Shown piece by piece: positions 1 through 7,179 of a stretch of DNA of 62,067 nucleotides. The notes under the pieces were generated by a model. That model made no database searches, was not told the origin of the DNA, and saw nothing but the letters and a program-made list of their open reading frames with translations. The DNA lies in assembly GCA_913055565.1 (NCBI GenBank), contig CAJXKP010000014.1:1-62067 (forward strand), read 5' to 3'. Positions within the stretch are counted from its first letter, which is position 1, and each line of letters begins with the position of its first letter. A program made the position numbers and the translations under genes. The stretch is from an uncultured Ectothiorhodospiraceae bacterium (GTDB taxonomy: Bacteria > Pseudomonadota > Gammaproteobacteria > Nitrococcales > Nitrococcaceae).

Positions 1-1
1 C

Positions 2-217
2 GCCGGCGTGGCCCGGCCCGGCATCCAGAGCACCGTCGGCCACACCGCCGACTCCGCCCGGGAAGCCAACGGCCTCTCCCAATCCGCCACCGAGGTGGCC
101 GGCAAGAGTGGCGAGGAGATGCAGCAGGTGGTCGACGTCCGACAGAGCGAGTTGACCGAGAAAAAAGTCGAGATGGCCGAGCAGCGCCAGCGGCGGACTA
201 ATCACGCAGGCGGCTAA
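2..217 (+). pseudogene. Truncated methyl-accepting chemotaxis protein remnant
   Basis: The frame is open to the left edge of the window, so the start is not visible. About 35 residues (TADSAREANGLSQSATEVA and the following GKSGEEMQQVV) look like the first helix of a chemotaxis receptor signalling domain. The hairpin tip, with its conserved E-F-T-L-A-L-N-A-A-type core, never follows. Instead the frame runs into a short charged tail and stops. It also overlaps the 3' end of the convergent trmO gene by about 20 bases. I read it as the decayed or truncated end of a receptor gene, not as a functional transducer. Confidence 0.5.
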
Positions 218-890
218 CGGCATCCACGATGGCCACCCCATCGGCGACGCGCCACCGGATGCTGCAGCCGACGAGATTGAGCACAAACCGGCGCTCGGGA
301 TCATCACGCTGGACTGCCGGCCGCGGGTCGACGGCTAGTACCTGCCGTACCAAGGCCCGATCGCCTTCCGAGAGATCGCCGAGGACGCGTTCAGCCGCCG
401 GCTCAAAGCGCACCATCAGTTCGCCTGGCGGGCCTTCGAACCCGGGCGGTGGCACCGCATGGGGGATGGCATCCGAATACGGCATATAGGGGCGAATATC
501 GTAGACCGGGGTGGCGTCCATGAGGTCGTGATTGGCGATAACCAGGCCCCGCCAATTCGCATCCTCGTGGACCTTGACCAGCTCCACCGCCGACTGGCCC
601 AACTGGTTCGGCCGAAACGGCGAACGGGTCGCGAAGACACCGACGCGTCGGTTGCCACCCAGGCGGGGCGGACGCACCGTTGGCGACCAGCCGCGGGAGG
701 GCGAACAATGGAAGCCGAACAGCAGCCAGACGTGGGAGCAGCCGGCCAAACCGCGTAGCGCCGCCGCGTCGTCGTAGGGCGCCAACATAACGACACGGGC
801 CTGGGCCTGCGGCACCAACCCCGGCTGCCTCGGCGTACCGAAGCGCTCCTCAAAGCCTCCGGCCACACGCGCTACGGGCTCGATGCGCAT
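198..890 (-). CDS. trmO: tRNA (adenine(37)-N6)-methyltransferase TrmO
   Basis: TrmO (YaeB/TsaA family) uses S-adenosylmethionine to methylate N6 of threonylcarbamoyl-adenosine at position 37 of certain tRNAs in the cytoplasm. The 230-residue protein has the family landmarks: RFGTPRQPGL at residues 16-25, SPFRPNQLG at 90-98 and DATPVYDIRPY at 125-135. Its length matches the E. coli enzyme (about 235 residues). It lies 17 bases downstream of a small co-directional gene and behind the Tam41-like gene, so it may be read through from the sphingolipid cluster, although its job is unrelated. The start ATG has only a weak ribosome-binding site. Confidence 0.93.
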   Translation of the reverse strand: MRIEPVARVAGGFEERFGTPRQPGLVPQAQARVVMLAPYDDAAALRGLAGCSHVWLLFGFHCSPSRGWSPTVRPPRLGGNRRVGVFATRSPFRPNQLGQSAVELVKVHEDANWRGLVIANHDLMDATPVYDIRPYMPYSDAIPHAVPPPGFEGPPGELMVRFEPAAERVLGDLSEGDRALVRQVLAVDPRPAVQRDDPERRFVLNLVGCSIRWRVADGVAIVDAVSRLRD

Positions 891-907
891 CAGGACTCAC
901 GCCATGC

Positions 908-1171
908 CTAGCAATACTCGGCCATCACGGTCTCTTCGGGGAATTCGGCCTCGATGGCCTCAATGGCCGCCGCCACCTCCCCTTGGCGCCGTGGATCGAC
1001 CGCGTCGGGCAGGACACGAACCTCGATGGAGCGCGACTGGCAGTCCGCGATGGCCTCGTCGCCAACAACCCCCTCAGTGACCCAGAGCCGCGTTTCGCCA
1101 GGGACGAGCTCTTGCGGGCCGAGGGCGTCGTAACCACGACGCGTCAGCACGAGGTAGTTGATACGCGCCAT
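908..1171 (-). CDS. Small hypothetical protein (87 residues)
   Basis: A protein starting MARINYLVLTRRGYDALG; I do not recognise the family. The ATG at 1171 is chosen because AGGGAG sits seven bases upstream, whereas the longer open frame to 1264 overlaps the upstream gene and begins with an implausible Ala/Cys-rich stretch. The product is acidic, with no signal peptide or membrane segment, and ends in a cysteine. It lies between the Tam41-like gene (43-base gap) and trmO (17-base gap) on the same strand, so the three are probably co-transcribed. Confidence 0.7.
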   Translation of the reverse strand: MARINYLVLTRRGYDALGPQELVPGETRLWVTEGVVGDEAIADCQSRSIEVRVLPDAVDPRRQGEVAAAIEAIEAEFPEETVMAEYC

Positions 1172-1214
1172 TCGATTGCTCCCTATGCCACGACCATGTC
1201 GGTCGTCGCGTGCA

Positions 1215-2168
1215 CTAGCGCACCAGGCGCTGGCGTAGCAGGCGCCATAATACGCCCCAGCCATAGATCAGCGGGTAACGGCGCAGCCGCGGCGTCACCT
1301 GGATCGAAGTGCCCGTGTGCCGCTCGATCTTCCAGGCCGCGTAGTCCACGCCGCCGCGGAAGGTAAAGCTGGCCTTGGCCAGCCGTAGAATCGCCACGCC
1401 CCGACCGAGCCAGCGCCGCGCTAGCCAGGCCGTGCCCACCACCAGCCGCGCACGCCAACCGGCCGGGCCCCGATAGGACTGATACGCGGCGTCCGGGATG
1501 AGACGCAGATCGCCGCAGGCTACCAGCGCCGCCGTCAGGCGCGCATAGTAGCTGGCATCCTGGACCACAATGCCTCGGGCGCGCTCTGGACTTTCGGGGC
1601 GCAGCTCGGTGCCATAGCTCAACGAGAGCGCCTTCGTCCACAAGGTCTCGGGCGTCATAGGCTGGGGCACAAGCGGCCATGTTGTTGCCAACAGCCGAAG
1701 GGCGCTTCGGTTCATGCCATCGAGCAGCCGCTCCCGCGTGCGTCGGTCACGGACCCAGACCAATCGGACCGGTTGCGCGAACCGCCCCCAGAGGTAGGGC
1801 AGGAAGCCGCGCGCCAAGCCGCGCTCGAGATCATCGATCGCGATGACGGCGTACTTGACGCGCACCGTTCCCTCGGGAAAAGGGACGGCATCGTAGAACA
1901 CGTCGGGCGGCAGAAGGCGCGACAGACCGCGCCGAATCAACCTCCGATGCACCGCCGAGTAATCGGAGACAACGACGTAGAGATCCAGCAACCCATCGCT
2001 GGGGTCGCTGTCCCGAATGCAGGAGCCATACGCCAGGACGGCCACGACCCGATCACCGAGGGCACTCGTCAGCTGCGAGGCGGCACGCTCGACCGCGGCC
2101 GCAACCGGCTGATCCAGGCGTTCGGCAATCACCCCACCCGCATCGCGGGCGGTATCATCACCGGGCAT
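1215..2168 (-). CDS. Tam41-like nucleotidyltransferase (candidate lipid cytidylyltransferase)
   Basis: A 317-residue protein with a nucleotidyltransferase signature: YGSCIRDSD at residues 47-55 followed by LDLYVVV at 61-67. Further on, KYAVIAIDDL (105-114) and YLWGRFAQPV (125-134) resemble the KYG-V and YLAGRL-KPV blocks of Tam41, the mitochondrial enzyme that makes CDP-diacylglycerol from phosphatidic acid and CTP. The start overlaps the end of the serine palmitoyltransferase-like gene by 11 bases, so it is very probably the last sphingolipid gene of that operon. I infer that it activates a phosphorylated lipid, possibly ceramide phosphate, with CTP. A Tam41-type enzyme acting on ordinary phosphatidic acid is the main alternative. 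Family match is moderate to strong; the substrate is speculative. Confidence 0.72.
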   Translation of the reverse strand: MPGDDTARDAGGVIAERLDQPVAAAVERAASQLTSALGDRVVAVLAYGSCIRDSDPSDGLLDLYVVVSDYSAVHRRLIRRGLSRLLPPDVFYDAVPFPEGTVRVKYAVIAIDDLERGLARGFLPYLWGRFAQPVRLVWVRDRRTRERLLDGMNRSALRLLATTWPLVPQPMTPETLWTKALSLSYGTELRPESPERARGIVVQDASYYARLTAALVACGDLRLIPDAAYQSYRGPAGWRARLVVGTAWLARRWLGRGVAILRLAKASFTFRGGVDYAAWKIERHTGTSIQVTPRLRRYPLIYGWGVLWRLLRQRLVR

Positions 2169-3366
2169 CGGCCAGCGCGAACGGCTCCCGCCCCGTCGTC
2201 AGTCGGGCGAAGCCATCGCTGATCCAGCGGATCTCTTCGGCCGTATGGGCCGCGCTGACACTACAGCGAAGCAGCGCCTTGCCCTCCGGCGTGGCGGGCG
2301 GCAGGACGAGGTTGGCGTATACGCCCTGCTCCAGCAGCCCCTGCCAGAGCGCGATCGCCTCATCGCGCGTGTCGACCAGCACCGCGATGACCGGGCTTAC
2401 CTCGGGGCCGAGTTGATAGCCCAGCTCGTCCAGGGCGCCGTAGAGCGCCTCGGCATTGGCCCAGAGTCTGTCCAATAGCTCCGGGGACTGCCTCAACACA
2501 CCAAGCGCGGCCCGGACCCCGGCCACCACGGACGGCGCGGGCGAGGCGGTAAAGATATAGGGCCGACTGGCATAGCGCAGGGTCTCGAGCACCTCGTAAT
2601 TACTTACGCAAAAGCCGCCTACGCCGGCGAGGCTCTTACTGAAGGTGCCGACGACGAAATCCACGCTCGCCTCGACACCCAGCGACTCAGCGACACCGCG
2701 CCCGGTGGCCCCGTAGACACCGAGCGAGTGCGCCTCATCCACCATGAGATAGGCCCCATACTCACGCTTGAGCTCGGCGATACGCTCGAGCGGCGCCGTA
2801 TCGCCCAACATGCTGTAGAGGCCTTCCACAACGATCAGGGTACGGCTGACCCGGTCACCCAGCCGCCGAAGGCGCTTCTCCAGACTCGCCGGGTCATTGT
2901 GGCGGAACCGTACAATATCCGCGCCGCTGAGCTGGCAGCCGTCGTAGATACTGGCGTGGCAGTCCGAGTCGAGCAAGATGACATCGCCCGGCCCGGCTAG
3001 CGAGGCGAGCATCCCCAGATTCGCCTGATAGCCGGTGGCGAACAACAGGCCCTGCTCACGGCCGAAGAAACCCGCGAGCTCCGCTTCCAGGGCCCGGTGG
3101 TCGTGGTAGCTGCCGTTGGCCAGCGGCGAACCTGTCGTTCCCGTACCCTGGTCAGCCAATGCCTCGCGAGCCGCCCGGTGACACTGATCATCGAAGGTCA
3201 GGCCGAGGTAATTATTGGTACCGGCGAGGATGACCTCGCGGCCGTCGATGCGGGCTCGCGTCGCCGAGTGCACGGCCTCGACGGGCACATGAAAGGGGTC
3301 CACACCCGAGGCCAGCAACGCCTCCCGTTGTTGGCGCACGTTATCGAATTTATCCAGCAGTGCCAT
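2158..3366 (-). CDS. spt: Serine palmitoyltransferase-like alpha-oxoamine synthase
   Basis: A PLP-dependent alpha-oxoamine synthase of 402 residues. It is predicted to condense serine with a fatty acyl thioester to give 3-ketosphinganine, the first step of sphingolipid synthesis, in the cytoplasm. The PLP lysine is Lys244 in GTFSKSLAG. The DEAH motif at 210-213 binds the cofactor, and a histidine in SDCHASIYDG near 138 fits the ring-stacking residue. By sequence alone it could be BioF or Kbl, but it lies directly after an acyl carrier protein gene and in a cluster with CerR, acyl-AMP ligase and ceramide synthase homologues, as in Caulobacter. The stop of the carrier gene touches this start (TGA-ATG), with GGAG upstream. 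Confidence 0.88.
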   Translation of the reverse strand: MALLDKFDNVRQQREALLASGVDPFHVPVEAVHSATRARIDGREVILAGTNNYLGLTFDDQCHRAAREALADQGTGTTGSPLANGSYHDHRALEAELAGFFGREQGLLFATGYQANLGMLASLAGPGDVILLDSDCHASIYDGCQLSGADIVRFRHNDPASLEKRLRRLGDRVSRTLIVVEGLYSMLGDTAPLERIAELKREYGAYLMVDEAHSLGVYGATGRGVAESLGVEASVDFVVGTFSKSLAGVGGFCVSNYEVLETLRYASRPYIFTASPAPSVVAGVRAALGVLRQSPELLDRLWANAEALYGALDELGYQLGPEVSPVIAVLVDTRDEAIALWQGLLEQGVYANLVLPPATPEGKALLRCSVSAAHTAEEIRWISDGFARLTTGREPFALADAR

Positions 3367-3633
3367 TCAGCCCTCTCCTTCCAGGCTCACCACGAGCTCC
3401 GCCAACTGACGGGGTGTCCGTATATCGGCAAGCTGATTCACGGGCACGACGACATCGAACTCATCCTCAATGTGCATCACCATATCCATGACGTTGACCG
3501 AATCAAGGCCAACCTCGTCGACCAGATCCGTATCCTCGTTGACCGGCGTTTCGGCGCCAGCGAGCGACCGTATATGCGCCAGTAACCAGTTAACCGTGCG
3601 CTGATAATCTTCGCTCATCGGCAATGACATCAC
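3367..3633 (-). CDS. Dedicated acyl carrier protein of the sphingolipid cluster
   Basis: An 88-residue acidic carrier protein. The phosphopantetheine attachment serine is Ser45 in VGLDSVNVMD, the usual D-S-(V/L) context. It is predicted to receive a fatty acyl group from the neighbouring acyl-AMP ligase and pass it to the serine palmitoyltransferase-like enzyme. It is clearly divergent from a housekeeping AcpP, with GLDSV in place of GADSL. The start is uncertain: GTG at 3633, ATG at 3630 and ATG at 3618 are all in frame and none has a strong ribosome-binding site. Its stop abuts the next gene start, so the two are translationally coupled. Confidence 0.88.
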   Translation of the reverse strand: MMSLPMSEDYQRTVNWLLAHIRSLAGAETPVNEDTDLVDEVGLDSVNVMDMVMHIEDEFDVVVPVNQLADIRTPRQLAELVVSLEGEG

Positions 3634-3658
3634 CCAAGAATTCGGCGCCCGGCAGACG

Positions 3659-4597
3659 CTAATCCGTGTTTCCCTCTATCCCGAGTAGCCCCCGGCTCAT
3701 GGCATCCGTGAGTCCCAGACGCGGCCACCACCCCGTTAGCTCACGGTAGGGGCGGTAATCACAGCGCCAATCGTCGTGCCGCAGCTCCCGTACTTTACCC
3801 GGCGTGAGCGTGGGCGCATAACCCAGCAGCCGCGCCAGCCCCTGATTGACGGCCCCCGCAAGATACAGCATGGATGCCGGGATGGGGAGCAAGCGAACGC
3901 GGCGCTCAAAGGCCTGTTCCGCACTCGCCGCGATGGTCCACCAGGTATAGCCGCCATCAGTGCCGTCATCGAGTTCAAAACAGCCCCAAGGGGACCCCTT
4001 GGCCGTGAGCCCAACGGCGATGGCATTCACCAGATCATCCACATGAAGCAGACTGATGCGCGCCGCCCACGCCCCCGGTACCACGAGCCAGCCGCGGGCC
4101 AGCGAGCGAAAGATCGGTACGAGCGCGCGGTCACCGGGCCCATAGACCGCTGTCGGACGCAGGATCGTCCAGGGGGTATTGCCCGCGTGCGTGGTCACAA
4201 CGTCCTCGGCGAGACGCTTACTGCGGGCATAGGATGAAAGCCCAGGGTACCGTGCCGCGAGCGACGACAGCACGATCAGCCGCGGGCGCTTGTCTTGGCG
4301 CGCCGTCGCCTCGACCACGGTGCGCGTGGCCTCGACGTTGCCCTGGTGGAAGGCCGCGTCCGTGGCGGCACTGACCGTTCCCGCGCAGTGCACAACGGCA
4401 TCGGCGTCGTCGACCAGCGCCTCGACGCCCTCGCCCGTAATCAGGTCACCCCGGTACCAGGTGACGCCGTCATCCGCCTGATCCGCAGGCCGGCGGCTTA
4501 GTGCCCGCACCTGCCAGCCGTCGGCGATAAGGCGCTGCCGTAGACGCGCGCCGATAAATCCCGTCGCTCCCGTCAGCGCTACCAGCTTATCGGTCAT
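3659..4597 (-). CDS. cerR: CerR-like NAD-dependent epimerase/dehydratase
   Basis: An extended short-chain dehydrogenase of 312 residues. The Rossmann motif TGATGFIG is at residues 9-16 and the catalytic pair is Tyr123/Lys127 in SSYARSKRLAED, preceded by Ser111-Ser112. CerR is the NAD(P)H-dependent enzyme that reduces the keto group in bacterial ceramide synthesis; in Caulobacter it is thought to act after N-acylation. The start at 4597 is chosen because the protein then begins MTDKLVAL, eight bases after the acyl-AMP ligase stop. The longer open frame to 4822 overlaps that gene and adds an Arg/Pro-rich tail unlike the family. The neighbours support the CerR assignment over a sugar epimerase. 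Confidence 0.85.
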   Translation of the reverse strand: MTDKLVALTGATGFIGARLRQRLIADGWQVRALSRRPADQADDGVTWYRGDLITGEGVEALVDDADAVVHCAGTVSAATDAAFHQGNVEATRTVVEATARQDKRPRLIVLSSLAARYPGLSSYARSKRLAEDVVTTHAGNTPWTILRPTAVYGPGDRALVPIFRSLARGWLVVPGAWAARISLLHVDDLVNAIAVGLTAKGSPWGCFELDDGTDGGYTWWTIAASAEQAFERRVRLLPIPASMLYLAGAVNQGLARLLGYAPTLTPGKVRELRHDDWRCDYRPYRELTGWWPRLGLTDAMSRGLLGIEGNTD

Positions 4598-4605
4598 GTT
4601 CGGCC

Positions 4606-6357
4606 TCAGTCGGCCAAGGGCTCGGTAGGCGCCTCGCTCCGCGTGCGACGCTCCAGGAACTCTTGGCGGGCGGTTGAGCGCGACAGCTTGCCCGACGAGG
4701 TGCGCGGCAGGCCCGATGGCCCCACGAGATCGACCGCGGGACGCACGCCGAAGTGGGCCTGCACAACGGACGCCGCCTGCTGGCGCAACGCCGCTTGGGC
4801 TCCGCCGTCCTGGGCACGACACTGGATGACGACAACTACCTCCTCGCTGCCATGCCCGCCATCGACGGCAAAGGCACTCACATCCCCGGAGCGCAGTTCG
4901 GCCTCGGCCTCGACGCGCTGCTCGACATCTTCCGGCCAGATATTACGTCCGTTGACGATAATAAGGTCCTTACTGCGGCCCGTTATGACGAGGCCCGCGC
5001 GCGTCATGCATCCGAGGTCCCCCGTCAGCAACCTCCCCTCATCATCCAACGCGGCCCGGGTGGCCTCCGGATCGTTATCATAGCCGCTCATGACACTGGG
5101 GCCACTGATCGTGATGTGACCGATCTCGCCATCGGCGAGCGGCCGGCCGTCGCCATCACGGATCACCACCTCATGCCCGGGCATGGCTTGCCCGCACGCG
5201 ACTAATCGGCGGCCTCGCTCGGTCGCGCTCGGCGGCCGAACCACGCCCTCATCGGCCATGGCATCCGTCGACGCCCATTGGCACTGCAGGCCACTACCCC
5301 GGGCCGCAAAACTGACCGCTAGCGAGGCCTCAGCGAGGCCGTAGGAGGGGCAAAAGGCCGAGGCATCGAAGCCCGCAGGCGCTAACGCGTCCGCGAAGGC
5401 CTCCAGCTGCTCCGGGCGTATGAGCTCGGCCCCGACACCAGCAACACGCCAACTCGACAGATCCAATCCCGCGAGATCCGAGTCACGCAATCGCCGCGTA
5501 CAAAGGTTATAACCGAACGGCGGCGCGAACGAGATGGTCGCCGCGTTCTGGCTGATAAGCCGCAACCACTGGATGGGGCGCACCGCGAAATCCCGGGTAC
5601 CAAGATAGTCCACGGAACGCTGCGAGGCCACGGGACCGAGCAGCATCCCGACCATACCCATATCATGGTAGAAGGGCAGCCAGGAGACGCAGCGATCCTC
5701 GGCACCCATGCCAATCCCGTGGCGCAGGATGCCGTTGAGATTCGCCATCACGGCACGCTGGCGTATAACCACGCCGCGCGGTGCGCTCGTGCTCCCCGAC
5801 GTGAATTGGAGATACGCCGTTTCATCGGGGCCGGTCGGCTCCAGGGCACCGTCGCCCTGGGGCACCTCAGCGAGCGCCTCCGGAGTATAGGCAACCGGCC
5901 CATGCCGCTCATCCAATGCCTCGCGCACGAAGGGCATAAACTCATCACCACTCACCACGAGGCTAGGCCCGGCGACCTGGAGCAGGCCCCGCAACTGACC
6001 AACAAAGGCCTCGTGGCCCCCCAGACTCAACGAGGCCGGCAGGGCCAGGGGCACCAGCCCGGCGTACTGGCAGGCAAAGAAGACAGTCGGGAAGGTCGAC
6101 GTCGTCTCGGCGAGCACCGCCACGCGGTCACCGCGTTCCAGGCCAAGCGTACGAAACCGCCGCGCCATGGCCAGCGCGCGCTCTCGCAGCTCGCTGTAAG
6201 GCACCGCCTCGCGCAGCCGACCGCGGGCATCGTGGAAGTTCAGGCCCGTATTGCCTTGGGCCGCATAGTCGAGGCACGCCGCCAGATTGTGGAACTCGCC
6301 AGCGCGGAGTGTGATATCGCTGAGCGTTGGCGTAACACGGTTTATTGAGCTAGTCAC
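4606..6357 (-). CDS. Fatty acyl-AMP ligase / acyl-ACP synthetase
   Basis: A 583-residue ANL-superfamily adenylating enzyme. The nucleotide loop is LQFTSGSTSAPRG (about 183-195), followed by the SYGLAEASLA block, a TGDLG motif, GRNIWPEDVE and a C-terminal LPRTSSGK with the catalytic lysine near 557. The sequence is closest to fatty acyl-AMP ligases that load acyl carrier proteins. It is the first gene of a tight minus-strand operon (ligase, CerR, carrier protein, SPT, Tam41-like), so it probably activates a fatty acid and loads the carrier encoded two genes downstream. The 254 bases upstream hold no other gene and should contain the operon promoter; I see no convincing sigma-70 boxes there. 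Confidence 0.88.
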   Translation of the reverse strand: MTSSINRVTPTLSDITLRAGEFHNLAACLDYAAQGNTGLNFHDARGRLREAVPYSELRERALAMARRFRTLGLERGDRVAVLAETTSTFPTVFFACQYAGLVPLALPASLSLGGHEAFVGQLRGLLQVAGPSLVVSGDEFMPFVREALDERHGPVAYTPEALAEVPQGDGALEPTGPDETAYLQFTSGSTSAPRGVVIRQRAVMANLNGILRHGIGMGAEDRCVSWLPFYHDMGMVGMLLGPVASQRSVDYLGTRDFAVRPIQWLRLISQNAATISFAPPFGYNLCTRRLRDSDLAGLDLSSWRVAGVGAELIRPEQLEAFADALAPAGFDASAFCPSYGLAEASLAVSFAARGSGLQCQWASTDAMADEGVVRPPSATERGRRLVACGQAMPGHEVVIRDGDGRPLADGEIGHITISGPSVMSGYDNDPEATRAALDDEGRLLTGDLGCMTRAGLVITGRSKDLIIVNGRNIWPEDVEQRVEAEAELRSGDVSAFAVDGGHGSEEVVVVIQCRAQDGGAQAALRQQAASVVQAHFGVRPAVDLVGPSGLPRTSSGKLSRSTARQEFLERRTRSEAPTEPLAD

Positions 6358-6611
6358 TGGGCCCTACCCTGTCGTTAACTGGCCTGCCGTCACCCCCGGG
6401 CACCTGTCGCGACGCCCACAGCGGCGGTAGCGAAGTCCACGACCGTCCTACGTCGAGCGAGTCTGATCCTGTCGCGCTCATCGGACTCCTTCAATAAGCT
6501 AACTCAAGGCCGTACGCCGCCATTGCTATCAGTGCCTAAGGCTAACAGAACAACCAGCCTGTAACGAATCCGTCATGCCCCCTATACAAGCGCGGCCATC
6601 CGCAACCGCAG

Positions 6612-7088
6612 TCAAACGGGTAACGTCGGCCAGTGCGCCACGATATGCGCGACGAGGCGCTGATTCGTGGCCTCATCGGTGTCATTGACGTGACCCAGCT
6701 CCGGCGGCCCGGGCCAACCGGGGTCGGTATAGCCTACGTCCTCGAAACACCGCTCGGAGGCATAGCGCGGCAAGACATGGAAGTGCACATCGGGATCATT
6801 CATCATCAACATCAGGTAGTTGATCTTGTCGTAGCCAAAAGCGGCCTGAAGGGCTGTCTCGATAGCCGCGCTTACGTCGGCGAGTTCGGCGCCCGCCCGT
6901 GAACTGAGCTCACCGAAGGCACTGGCCGGCTCGCGGGCCGCCAGAATCAGGGCCGCGAGTGTAGCCTGCTTGGGCCGCAGCAGGACCGTCCAGTAGTCGT
7001 ACTCGCGCACGCAGGTTGCGGGAGCGCCGAACTTGGCCATGGTGTCGTTGGGGGCATCGCAACCCGCAATAGGCTTTTGATCCGTCAT
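6612..7088 (-). CDS. HIT-like protein with an altered triad
   Basis: A 158-residue protein with the HIT-type block NDPDVHFHVLPRY; the histidines are at 102 and 104. The canonical HIT motif is H-x-H-x-H, and here the third position is leucine, so only two of the three histidines remain. HIT proteins are nucleotide hydrolases or transferases that cleave nucleotide-phosphate bonds. It is transcribed divergently from the ceramide synthase gene, with a 91-base spacer, and lies inside the sphingolipid locus. It might act on a CDP or AMP intermediate of the pathway, but that is a guess from position. No clear ribosome-binding site precedes the ATG. Confidence 0.75.
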   Translation of the reverse strand: MTDQKPIAGCDAPNDTMAKFGAPATCVREYDYWTVLLRPKQATLAALILAAREPASAFGELSSRAGAELADVSAAIETALQAAFGYDKINYLMLMMNDPDVHFHVLPRYASERCFEDVGYTDPGWPGPPELGHVNDTDEATNQRLVAHIVAHWPTLPV

Positions 7089-7179
7089 AATAGGGTTCTA
7101 GCCACGTTTGGAATGGCGCCGAGCTTAGCATGGGCACAGGCCCTGTCAGCAGCCGTTCAACAACCACAGGTGAGACGAT

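Noticed and set aside
2158-3366. Annotation as BioF (8-amino-7-oxononanoate synthase) or Kbl
   Set aside because: The fold is shared, but there are no biotin or threonine-degradation genes nearby, while carrier protein, CerR-like, acyl-AMP ligase and ceramide synthase-like genes are adjacent.
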